Shown here: positions 26,233 through 33,508 of the stretch, piece after piece
Layout: each line of letters starts with the position of its first letter
Position numbering within the stretch: position 1 is the first letter of the stretch
NCBI GenBank assembly: GCA_943369295.1
Contig: CALRMU020000007.1
Span: 22,655 to 86,654, forward strand
Source: JAKRSE01 sp943369295
GTDB taxonomy: Bacteria; Armatimonadota; Fimbriimonadia; Fimbriimonadales; Fimbriimonadaceae
Reading direction: 5' to 3'
DNA length: 64,000 nt
Notes under the pieces: model-generated
The model's input: only the letters and a program-made list of their open reading frames with translations
Databases searched by the model: none
What the model was told of the DNA's origin: nothing
Position numbers and translations under genes: made by a program

Positions 26233-26334
26233 AACTTGAAATTACCTGGCTGATCTTGCTGGGATGCTGAAGGAAAGCTGAAGAGGCATTGTGACTGCTG
26301 GAATCATCAAAACTTGCCTAGAGGAGAGGCCACC

Positions 26335-27093
26335 CTAGAGCTTCGTCTTCTTGAAGACCTTCTCGGGCACCGACTTGATGATCGTCATGATCAGCTTCCA
26401 GAAGCCAGGGAGATAGATAGAGTCTTTCCCCTTTTCCAAAGCCAGAAGAATCTTCTCCCCAATCACCCAAGGGTTGCCGGCAAGGAAGATGCCCTTCTTT
26501 CCGTAAGTCATCGGAGTATCCAAAAAGCCTGGCTTGACGGTCAGCACAGGAACCCCGACCTTTTGCAGCCTGCCACGAAGACCCTGTAGAAAGAGGGTGA
26601 AGCCCCCTTTTGCGGAGCCGTAAACGTAATTGCTCATGCGGCCACGGTCGCCCGCGACTGATGAAATTCCGATAAGCCAGCCCTGCTGTTTTTCTTCCAA
26701 GGTCTTGGCGGCAAGCTGAGCCACAAGGCAGGCTCCTGTGTAGTTCGAATGCAGAACAGGGAGGATTGAGACAGGGTCGGCGGCCATGGATTCCTGATCC
26801 CCCATGAAGCCAAAAACGATCACGACGCCCTTCAGGTCGGTGTAGTGAGAGGTCAGTTCTGACCACATGAGGGGCAGGGATTCGAGATCGAGGGCATCGA
26901 ACACCAAGGCGGCCGCTTCAACTCCGAACCTGATTTCGAGGTCAGAGCAGAGCCGGTCCAGCTCTTCTTCATCACGCCCGGCCAGAACCAAGTTCCAGCC
27001 TCTTTTTGCCAAAGCAGAGGCAATGCCCCGCGCAAGGCTGCTTGTGGCTCCGAAAACAACAGCCGTCCCTTGAGATGCAGCGATTGGCATCAT
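26335..27093 (-). CDS. DprE2-like short-chain dehydrogenase
   Basis: 252 aa SDR. The dinucleotide motif VVFGATSSLARGIASALAKRG is at about residues 12-32, catalytic Ser in ISSVAGDRGR and YxxxK in YVYGSAKGG. KPGFLDTPMT and the C-terminal membrane-associated tail are typical of decaprenylphosphoryl-erythro-pentofuranos-2-ulose reductases (DprE2). It follows a DprE1-like oxidase with a 4-bp ATGA overlap, so the pair probably epimerises a polyprenyl-linked sugar at C2 in two steps. The native sugar (ribose to arabinose in mycobacteria) is inferred only by homology. Confidence 0.83.
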   Translation of the reverse strand: MMPIAASQGTAVVFGATSSLARGIASALAKRGWNLVLAGRDEEELDRLCSDLEIRFGVEAAALVFDALDLESLPLMWSELTSHYTDLKGVVIVFGFMGDQESMAADPVSILPVLHSNYTGACLVAQLAAKTLEEKQQGWLIGISSVAGDRGRMSNYVYGSAKGGFTLFLQGLRGRLQKVGVPVLTVKPGFLDTPMTYGKKGIFLAGNPWVIGEKILLALEKGKDSIYLPGFWKLIMTIIKSVPEKVFKKTKL

Positions 27094-28439
27094 GGAAGGA
27101 TCCCCAGGCGTCGTGAAAGGTCGCTTCGGTATTTGCCAAGAGGGTCAAGCACCAAACAGGCAGCTCTAAATTCCTCCAGCCTCGAGTACATGCCGGGCAG
27201 ATGCCTGGCAGCGAAACGAGAATCTTTGGCCAGGTACTGCCTGCCGCCACAATCGGCAACAATCTGGTCCAGCTCGTTCAAAAATCCCAGCAGCTTAGGG
27301 TTGAAAGGAAGGTCGAGAGCCAAGGTCCACCCTTCGGTCGGGAAGGAGAGCATGCCCTGCCCCTGGGGACCAAACTTTTTAAGAACAGCCAAAAAGCTGC
27401 CATGGCCAGCCCCAGCAAGCCGACTGATAATCTCCTTCATCCCCTTCGTGCCTTCGCTGGGAGGAACGACAATTTGGTACTGAATAAAGCCACGCTTTCC
27501 GTAGATTTTGTTCCAGCCAGTGATGCCATCTAGGGGGTAGTAAAACTTATCAAAGTGGGTGATGAACTGGTTTTTGTTCCCCTGCATCGCTCCATAGACT
27601 TGGTTAAAGAGCCTCACAGAAAGGGGATTAAGAGCAAAGCCAGGAAAGTTGAAGGGCACCCTCAGCTTGCCTTGATGCCAGGTGGCCAGAGGATCTTGGA
27701 TATCAGGCGGGAGTTCGTTCCGAGCTGCCGAGTGGCCCGTCATCACGACGCTTCGGCCAAGGCTGTTTCCTCTCGCCAGACAGTCGATCCAGGCGACGCT
27801 GCAATGATCGTCTTTGCTCGGATCCTCCATGAGAGCGACGGCTTCTTCCAGGTTCCTCGCTGCCCGATGAGTCACAGAAACATAGGAGGTCTCAATCTTC
27901 TGAAGCTTCAAGGAGACTTCTTGAATCAAGCCAGTCAAGCCCATTCCACCGGCTGTCGCCCAAAAGGCTTCTGGCTCTGTTTCAGGAGAAATCACTCTCG
28001 GCCTATCCAATCCATCGACTAGAACAGCCTGAGTGACGTGGTTTGAAAATGAGCCATCGTGATGGTGGTTTTTGCCATGAACATCGGCGGCCAAACACCC
28101 ACCCAAAGAGCAGAACTTGGTGCCAGGAGTCACGGGGACAAACCAGCCCTTGGGGACGAAGTGGGTGAGGACCTCGGCTAACGTCGCTCCGGCTTCAGCC
28201 CGCAGAACGCCTGTCTCCTCGTCAAAGTCCAAAAAGCGGTTCATCCGCTCGGTGAGAATCGTGGTTCCTTCCGAGCAGATGGCGGCATCGCCATAGCTTC
28301 GGCCCTGACCGCGAGCGATCTGAACCCCTTCTTGCAGCGAAAAATCTTTCAGCCTTTCTGGCCTCACCAGCTTGGCCGGGGCCGCAGGGTATCCACCCCA
28401 GCCAGCCAAGCGGGGAACCTGTTTTGATGGAAGGCTCAT
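27090..28439 (-). CDS. DprE1-like FAD-dependent sugar oxidase
   Basis: 449 aa. The FAD-binding (PCMH/VAO) domain shows IARGQGRSYGDAAI, PGTKFCSLGGCLAADVHGKNHH (His121 corresponds to mycobacterial His132) and AGGMGLTGLI. The substrate domain has AVLKKFGPQGQGMLSFP and YLAKDSR (Lys405 matches Lys418). In mycobacteria DprE1 oxidises decaprenylphosphoryl-ribose for arabinan synthesis. The residue aligned with Cys387, where benzothiazinones attach, appears to be Ala374 in GWTLALD. It forms an operon with the DprE2-like gene. Confidence 0.87.
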   Translation of the reverse strand: MSLPSKQVPRLAGWGGYPAAPAKLVRPERLKDFSLQEGVQIARGQGRSYGDAAICSEGTTILTERMNRFLDFDEETGVLRAEAGATLAEVLTHFVPKGWFVPVTPGTKFCSLGGCLAADVHGKNHHHDGSFSNHVTQAVLVDGLDRPRVISPETEPEAFWATAGGMGLTGLIQEVSLKLQKIETSYVSVTHRAARNLEEAVALMEDPSKDDHCSVAWIDCLARGNSLGRSVVMTGHSAARNELPPDIQDPLATWHQGKLRVPFNFPGFALNPLSVRLFNQVYGAMQGNKNQFITHFDKFYYPLDGITGWNKIYGKRGFIQYQIVVPPSEGTKGMKEIISRLAGAGHGSFLAVLKKFGPQGQGMLSFPTEGWTLALDLPFNPKLLGFLNELDQIVADCGGRQYLAKDSRFAARHLPGMYSRLEEFRAACLVLDPLGKYRSDLSRRLGILP

Positions 28440-28544
28440 GAATTATTGGTTCCTAGCTTCAATTATCGGCTGCCGGGCAGGTCGGCTGCAGGCAAATTTT
28501 ACAGGGTCCTGTCTAGCAGGAATCTTGAGCAGCAGCCCTCAGGT

Positions 28545-28581
28545 TAAAAATCAGGGCCGGCCTTGATTGGTCAGCCCTGAT
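28545..28581 (-). terminator. Terminator of serS
   Basis: Read on the minus strand, ATCAGGGC (28581-28574) and GCCCTGAT (28557-28550) form an 8-bp stem followed by TTTTT, just past the serS stop. Confidence 0.75.
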
Positions 28582-28587
28582 GAAATG

Positions 28588-29871
28588 TCACTCTGCGTCC
28601 TTAGAAATGATCTGTGTTCCCACATAGGGAGCCAGAACTTCGGGAAGGACGATGTCGCCATTGGCCAGGCGGCAGGATTCCAGCAAAGCCGCCAGAACTC
28701 GCGGGACAGCAAGACCAGACCCGTTGAGAATGTGGACGAATTCTGGCTTCGCTCCCTGCTCCCGGCGGAATCTGATTCCAGACCGTCGGGCCTGATAATC
28801 TTCGAAGTTGGTGCAGCTGCTCACTTCCAGCCAGCGATCGACGCCAGGAGCGTAGACCTCCAGGTCGTAGCATTTGCAGCCTTTTTCGCCCATGTCTCCG
28901 GCGCAGAGCAGAAGCACGCGGTAGTGAAGCCCCAAAGCCTGAAGCACGGCCTCTGCATCCGCAGTCAAAGCTTCGAGAGCATCGTAGCTGTTCTCGGGCA
29001 GTTCAAACCGAACCAGCTCCACCTTGTCGAACTGGTGAGTCCTCAAAATGCCGCGAGTGTCTCGACCGGCGGCTCCCGCCTCTCTTCTAAAGCAGGGAGT
29101 GTAGGCCGCCAGCTTTAGTGGCAGATCCGTTCCATCCAGAATCTCATCCCGGTAGATGTTGGTGACTGGCACCTCAGCCGTTGGGATGAGATAAAGGTCG
29201 TCGCGGGTCTTGTAGAGATCCTCCTCGAACTTCGGAAGGTTGCCTGTGCCCTCAAGACTGGTCGAAGTGACCAAGACGGGAGGCATGACTTCGGTGTAGC
29301 CATTTTCGCGGGTCTGAATATCAAGCATGAAGCTGATCAGTCCGCGCACCAGGCGGGGACCCCATCCTGTGTAAAGGGCGAAGCCGCTGCCAGAGACCTT
29401 GGTCGCCCTTTCAAAGTCGATCAGGCCGTGCTCTTCAGCAATATCCCAGTGAGGCACAGGGGCTTCGGCGAAAGTCGGCTTCTCTCCCCAGGTGCGGATG
29501 ACAACATTCTCTTCTGCCGTTGAACCAGCCGGGACGGATTCGTGAGGAACGTTGGAGAAGCGAAGCTCAATCTCCCTCAATTCCATCTCGAGCTGACGCT
29601 CAATCGGCTCCAGTTCCTTGATCTGAGCCTTGAGGCTGGCCGTCTCGGCCTTCGCCGATTCAGCTTCTTCCTTCTTGCCCTGCCCCATCAGCTGGCCAAT
29701 GCTCTTGCTGATTCGGTTGCTTTCGGCGTTCAGCTGCTCAAGTCGAGAGACGCTGGACCGCCAGGCCTCATCTTTGGCCAGGAACTCGTCAACGGGCGGC
29801 TCGACTCCTTTGCGTCGAATGGCAGCCCGAATCCCCTCAGGGTCTTTTCTGATCCTGTTGCGGTCCAGCAT
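28588..29871 (-). CDS. serS: Seryl-tRNA synthetase
   Basis: 427 aa, standard for bacterial SerRS. The N-terminal coiled-coil arm covers about residues 30-110 (SRLEQLNAESNRISKSIGQL ... ELEPIERQLEMELREIE). Class II motif 2 is TPCFRREAGAAGRDTRGILRTHQFDKVELV, and motif 3 is GLAVPRVLAALLE. It charges tRNA-Ser in the cytosol. Transcribed alone, divergent from the methyltransferase at 30008 with 136 bp between starts. Confidence 0.98.
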   Translation of the reverse strand: MLDRNRIRKDPEGIRAAIRRKGVEPPVDEFLAKDEAWRSSVSRLEQLNAESNRISKSIGQLMGQGKKEEAESAKAETASLKAQIKELEPIERQLEMELREIELRFSNVPHESVPAGSTAEENVVIRTWGEKPTFAEAPVPHWDIAEEHGLIDFERATKVSGSGFALYTGWGPRLVRGLISFMLDIQTRENGYTEVMPPVLVTSTSLEGTGNLPKFEEDLYKTRDDLYLIPTAEVPVTNIYRDEILDGTDLPLKLAAYTPCFRREAGAAGRDTRGILRTHQFDKVELVRFELPENSYDALEALTADAEAVLQALGLHYRVLLLCAGDMGEKGCKCYDLEVYAPGVDRWLEVSSCTNFEDYQARRSGIRFRREQGAKPEFVHILNGSGLAVPRVLAALLESCRLANGDIVLPEVLAPYVGTQIISKDAE

Positions 29872-30007
29872 GTCTCTGAGACTACCTTCGGTCAGGGCGG
29901 TCTGGTTGGGCGGGCTCTAAATGGCTGGCCTCAAACGGCTGGGCAAAACTTCGTGCGGCCCAGATCAAAAATCATGCAAGCCTTCGATATCGGGGACAAT
30001 AAAACTC

Positions 30008-30883
30008 ATGCAAGAAAGGGACACCCTTTCTCTGACCGAAGAGCAGGCCAGAGATTTTGATCAAGTCTGGGCCAGCCAGTCGGATGAAGTCGACTACACC
30101 CACTGGACGGCAGGCGAGCCAGCCAACCAGATTCAGCTTGCTTTTCGATCTCATTGGAACCTGTTTAAGGAGCTGATGGGGCCTGATTTTGCGGGAACAC
30201 GATCCTTAGAATTGGGGGCAGGAAGAGGCAGCATGAGCGCCTACTTTGCCGCCAACGGTTTTGACGCGACTCTTTTGGACCTGAGCCCAAGCGCCATGGA
30301 AACAGCCGAAAGGATCTTTTCTCGCAATGGCCTGAAAGGGACCTTTCTTGTTGGAGACGCTCTGAATACAGGTCTGCCCGATGGCTGTCAGGATGTCATC
30401 GTCTCTATCGGCCTTTTGGAGCACATTGAAGATCTGGAAGCAGCCCTGACAGAGGAAGTTCGGCTTCTTGCTCCCGGTGGACTGCTGCTCTGCTACGTTG
30501 TGCCCGAGCGTCCCGAGAATGTTCAAAAAGACTACAACGTGGTCTGTAAGATTCTTGCCCTTTACGATGAAGCACTGAGGGGCAAACGAGAAGCAGGAGC
30601 CAAGCCAGACCTCTACAGGTCAGATGCTGATTCAAGCGTTTACCTTGAGATTCTTAGCCGACTGCCCATGAGGGGTGTTCAGGCGTCAGGGGTCTACCCC
30701 TTCCCCATGATCTCACCATCGCCCACCTTCCCCTTCACCCTCATGCCGCCACCCATGGAGACTCTCTTGGTTGCTGATTTCACCAAAAGGTTGGAAGAAA
30801 GACGAGAAGCCTTTGACAGAAACCCATGGCTGTGTGATGAAGAGGTCGGCCAAGCCTTTTTGGTTTGGGGCTTTAAAGAATGA
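30008..30883 (+). CDS. SAM-dependent methyltransferase, glycan-associated
   Basis: 291 aa from the ATG at 30008; upstream reading to 29921 is not protein-like. Motif I is SLELGAGRGSMSAYFAANGFDATLLDLSP, followed by GDALNTGLPDGCQDVIVSIGLLEHIEDLE and the post-motif LAPGGLLLCYVVPE. The long C-terminal part is not assigned. The stop overlaps the cytidylyltransferase start (ATGA), so it probably methylates a nonulosonic-acid-type sugar or intermediate; this is inferred from context. Confidence 0.8.
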   Translation: MQERDTLSLTEEQARDFDQVWASQSDEVDYTHWTAGEPANQIQLAFRSHWNLFKELMGPDFAGTRSLELGAGRGSMSAYFAANGFDATLLDLSPSAMETAERIFSRNGLKGTFLVGDALNTGLPDGCQDVIVSIGLLEHIEDLEAALTEEVRLLAPGGLLLCYVVPERPENVQKDYNVVCKILALYDEALRGKREAGAKPDLYRSDADSSVYLEILSRLPMRGVQASGVYPFPMISPSPTFPFTLMPPPMETLLVADFTKRLEERREAFDRNPWLCDEEVGQAFLVWGFKE

Positions 30884-31578
30884 CGATCCTTGCGATTGTT
30901 CCTGCCCGTGGAGGATCTAAGGGCGTCCCCGGCAAAAACCTGAAGCTGGTGGGAGGTAGCAGCTTAACAGCGCGAGCGGTTGAAGCTGGATTAGGGGCAG
31001 GGCTGCCTGTCCTCATCTCCACAGATGACCAAGCAATCCACGACGAAGCAGTGAAGGCAGGCGCAGAGGGTGGCTTTTTACGGCCTGACTACCTGGCTAC
31101 AGATGAAGCCAAGACAATTGATGTTCTGATCCATGCCGCTGAGCTCTGGCAGCAGAGACACAACCAAATGGTTGATGCCGTCCTGACTCTTCAGCCCACG
31201 ACACCTCTTAGAGAAGCATCTGATGTCTTGAAGGCAGTGGAAATCTGGAAGGAAAGAGTCCCTGGCTCAAGATCCCTTGCGAGCTTTTCCTATGGCTCTC
31301 ACCTCAGCCTCGGAATCCTTTACCGCATCAAGGACGGCATTGCAGAAGGGGCGGCTCCGGCAACCTTTTCACGACACGAAGACACTCCCCTCGCGATTCG
31401 CAACGGCTCGATTTATCTCTCCGAGACTTCTCTTCTTAAAGAAGGCAGGGTGCTGTGTGACAAGGTCACGGCCCTTGTGATGGAACGATGGAAGGCGGTC
31501 AACATCGATGATCCTCTCGATCTCCACTTGGCCCAAATTCTGGCGGATAACCCTCCGGCTCCAGAAGCCAGACTTTAA
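30880..31578 (+). CDS. CMP-sugar (NeuA-like) cytidylyltransferase
   Basis: 232 aa. It opens with IVPARGGSKGVPGKNLK, the CTP-binding P-loop-like motif of acylneuraminate/legionaminate cytidylyltransferases, then ISTDDQAIHDEAVKAGA, LQPTTPLREASDV and RNGSIYLSE. The C-terminal NIDDPLDL is also standard. It activates a nonulosonic acid (sialic, legionaminic or similar) as CMP-sugar for surface glycans. CMP-Kdo synthetase is less likely because KdsB opens differently. Coupled to the upstream methyltransferase. Confidence 0.87.
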   Translation: MTILAIVPARGGSKGVPGKNLKLVGGSSLTARAVEAGLGAGLPVLISTDDQAIHDEAVKAGAEGGFLRPDYLATDEAKTIDVLIHAAELWQQRHNQMVDAVLTLQPTTPLREASDVLKAVEIWKERVPGSRSLASFSYGSHLSLGILYRIKDGIAEGAAPATFSRHEDTPLAIRNGSIYLSETSLLKEGRVLCDKVTALVMERWKAVNIDDPLDLHLAQILADNPPAPEARL

Positions 31579-31611
31579 GCATCGCCTCTCTTAAGGCGGC
31601 TGATTGAAAAT

Positions 31612-31660
31612 GTGAGGGATTTTTCGGGACCCTACTAACTTTCCGAAACCTCCCCCTCAC
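31612..31660. promoter_or_regulatory. Two-arm hairpin upstream of ECF sigma gene
   Basis: GTGAGGG (31612-31618) pairs with CCCTCAC (31654-31660), and TTTCGG (31622-31627) with CCGAAA (31643-31648). It ends 27 bp before the sigma start codon. It could be a leader structure, an operator or the terminator of the preceding operon; no T tract follows directly. Confidence 0.4.
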
Positions 31661-31687
31661 TCTCTTGGTGAAGACGAGAAAGATCTC

Positions 31688-32257
31688 ATGCACCAGTCAG
31701 GCATCCATCTTCTATCCGAGCACACCCTGGTCCGCATGGCCCAGGCTGGCCGGCTGGAAGCTTACGATGTCCTGGCGCTCAGGCTTCGTCCCATGTTGCA
31801 CTCTCTTTGCCGATCGTTGCTCGGCACCAGAGAACTGGCCGAGGACGCAGTCCAGGAGACCTTGATTCAGGGATTTCTCTCCATCGGATCTTTGAGCGAA
31901 TCAGCCAAGTTTCGTTCATGGATGGCAGTCATAGCACGGCGGCGATGCCAGCTTCTGCGTTCCCGAGAGCCAAAGGATCAAACAGTCCTGACAGAGGCGA
32001 TCGAAGACGCAGTGAGGGCCAGAAGCCGAGCCATGGACCCCTGCCCTTCAATCCAAATGGAGGAAAGACAGGAGGCATCAGCGCTATGGCAGGCTCTGAT
32101 GGAACTGCCTGAAGAGCTGAGGACACCCTTGGCTCTGCAGGTGGAAGAAGACCTGACCCTGCTTGAGATTGCTGAGATCCTTTCTCTTCCGCTTTCGACG
32201 GTTAAGTGGCGCATGCATCAGGCTCGCCAAATTCTAAAACAGAGGCACTCAAAATGA
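31688..32257 (+). CDS. ECF-type RNA polymerase sigma factor
   Basis: 189 aa. Region 2 appears at about residues 25-92 (LRPMLHSLCRSLLGTRELAEDAVQETLIQGFLSI ... KFRSWMAVIARRRCQ), and region 4 at about 130-185 (LPEELRTPLALQVEEDLTLLEIAEILSLPLSTVKWRMHQARQIL). There is no region 3, as in ECF factors. The next gene overlaps its stop (ATGA), the usual place of an anti-sigma factor. Target promoters are unknown. Confidence 0.93.
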   Translation: MHQSGIHLLSEHTLVRMAQAGRLEAYDVLALRLRPMLHSLCRSLLGTRELAEDAVQETLIQGFLSIGSLSESAKFRSWMAVIARRRCQLLRSREPKDQTVLTEAIEDAVRARSRAMDPCPSIQMEERQEASALWQALMELPEELRTPLALQVEEDLTLLEIAEILSLPLSTVKWRMHQARQILKQRHSK

Positions 32258-33216
32258 CAGCACCTAATCTCAATGCATCTCAGGCCATCGTTCTGCTTAA
32301 AGAGCTGGCTTCTGTGGCGGAAGATGCGTCCCTGACCGGAGCTTTTGCCGACGGTCTCTCCTCGGCGAGAGACAAGATCAACTGGCTGATGGCCTGGGCA
32401 GAAGCTCAGGAAATCGCCCCGGCTGGATTCTTCCGCCCCCTTACCGAAAAGGCTGGCTGGGGAGAAGTCGGGGTCGAAGCCCGCATGATGATGGCTTCGC
32501 TCAAAGACTCTCAGGCTCGCTATGAAAGCGATTTTGAAGAAGTTGATGATGACGAAGTCGAGGAAGACGACATCTTTGGCGGCACCTTCGGCCCCCGAGG
32601 CCCCTTCGGACCAAAGGGTCCCTTTGGACCGCAAGGTCCATTTGGAGCCAAGGGCCCTTTCGGCCCTAACGGTCCTTTCGCTGGCGGCAGAGGGCGTCGC
32701 GAACGCCGGGCGGCTGAGCCTGAAGCTGGAATTGGAGGCAGGCTCCAGGATCCTGGAGTTCTGGTCGCCATGGCACCCTTTCTCGATTCAGAAGACCTTG
32801 CTGCCATGGTGACAGCCCACATGGAGGCTGGCGGAGAATTTGATGAAGGTCTGCTGGTGGCTCTGGCTCCCTTTCTTGGATCCCAGACTCTCGGCCGCCT
32901 GGTGAAGGCCAGAATGATGAGAGGTCGTGCCCCGGCTGCTCCTCAGGCTCCACAAGCACCTCCGGCTCCTCAAGCGCCTGAGCCCCGTCAGGCTCCAGCA
33001 GCTCCCGAGGAACCGGAGTATCAGCCTCATTACGAACCAGAAGCCACTCTGGCGAGCTACGATCAGCCTCAGGAGCACCAGCAGCTGCATGCCGGACATC
33101 CCGGGCACCCTCTGCCCGGAAGCAGTCATAACCCGGGTGGAACTGAACCAGATCGTCCTGCGATTGAAGGGGCTGCAAATCCTCCCAGCCTGCCGGAAAA
33201 CCGACAGGGCTGGTAG
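32254..33216 (+). CDS. GPxGPF-repeat protein with LAPFL repeats, sigma partner
   Basis: 320 aa from the ATG overlapping the sigma stop. Order: helical N-terminal domain (residues 1-88), acidic patch FEEVDDDEVEEDD (about 94-106), five hexapeptides of the type G-P-x-G-P-F (about 110-145, DNA repeat 32590-32690), and a basic GRGRRERR stretch. Next come two related helical units (LVAMAPFLDSEDLAAMV and LVALAPFLGSQTLGRLV), then a Pro/Ala/Gln-rich tail. No signal peptide or membrane helix. LAPFL-type units resemble regulatory proteins I recall from Firmicutes. By position it may modulate the sigma factor, but no anti-sigma domain is recognisable. Confidence 0.75.
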   Translation: MTAPNLNASQAIVLLKELASVAEDASLTGAFADGLSSARDKINWLMAWAEAQEIAPAGFFRPLTEKAGWGEVGVEARMMMASLKDSQARYESDFEEVDDDEVEEDDIFGGTFGPRGPFGPKGPFGPQGPFGAKGPFGPNGPFAGGRGRRERRAAEPEAGIGGRLQDPGVLVAMAPFLDSEDLAAMVTAHMEAGGEFDEGLLVALAPFLGSQTLGRLVKARMMRGRAPAAPQAPQAPPAPQAPEPRQAPAAPEEPEYQPHYEPEATLASYDQPQEHQQLHAGHPGHPLPGSSHNPGGTEPDRPAIEGAANPPSLPENRQGW

Positions 33217-33244
33217 TCACGGGGTTCTTGAACCTGGATAGGCG

Positions 33245-33290
33245 AAGCGCGTCTGCTGACTGATTGGTCAGCAGACGCGCTTTTCTGTTT
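33245..33290 (+). terminator. Strong terminator after sigma operon
   Basis: GCGCGTCTGCTGAC (33247-33260) and GTCAGCAGACGCGC (33267-33280) are perfectly complementary over 14 bp, followed by TTTTCTGTTT. Confidence 0.93.
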
Positions 33291-33374
33291 GAGATGGGTC
33301 AGGAGTTCCGAATAGAACGAGGCTTGTCTCTAGCTCCGCGAGGTAGCTGCCCCTCCCTTCAGACAAAAAGAGCC

Positions 33375-33397
33375 GTGCCACTGGCATCGCCAGTGCT
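33375..33397 (+). repeat. Solo family A palindrome
   Basis: GTGCCACTGGCATCGCCAGT followed by GCT; the same palindrome recurs at 33592, 34076, 34562 and 35050 within the tandem array and as paired ends of the 109-bp elements. Confidence 0.75.
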
Positions 33398-33508
33398 GCT
33401 TCTGGAATTGTCAGAAATAGGGCAGATGAGCCTTCCTCCAGGCTTGACTCTATTCTGAACAAGACCTCCACACCCGATGTTATGGCTCTGCCAAACACTT
33501 TGACCGTG

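Noticed and set aside
27201..28022. Plus-strand ORFs within the DprE1-like region
   Set aside because: They lie antisense to a well-supported FAD oxidase and show no domain features.
32590..32690. Collagen-like triple helix from GPxGPF units
   Set aside because: Only about five hexapeptides in a cytoplasmic protein; too short and without signal for a secreted collagen-like stalk.
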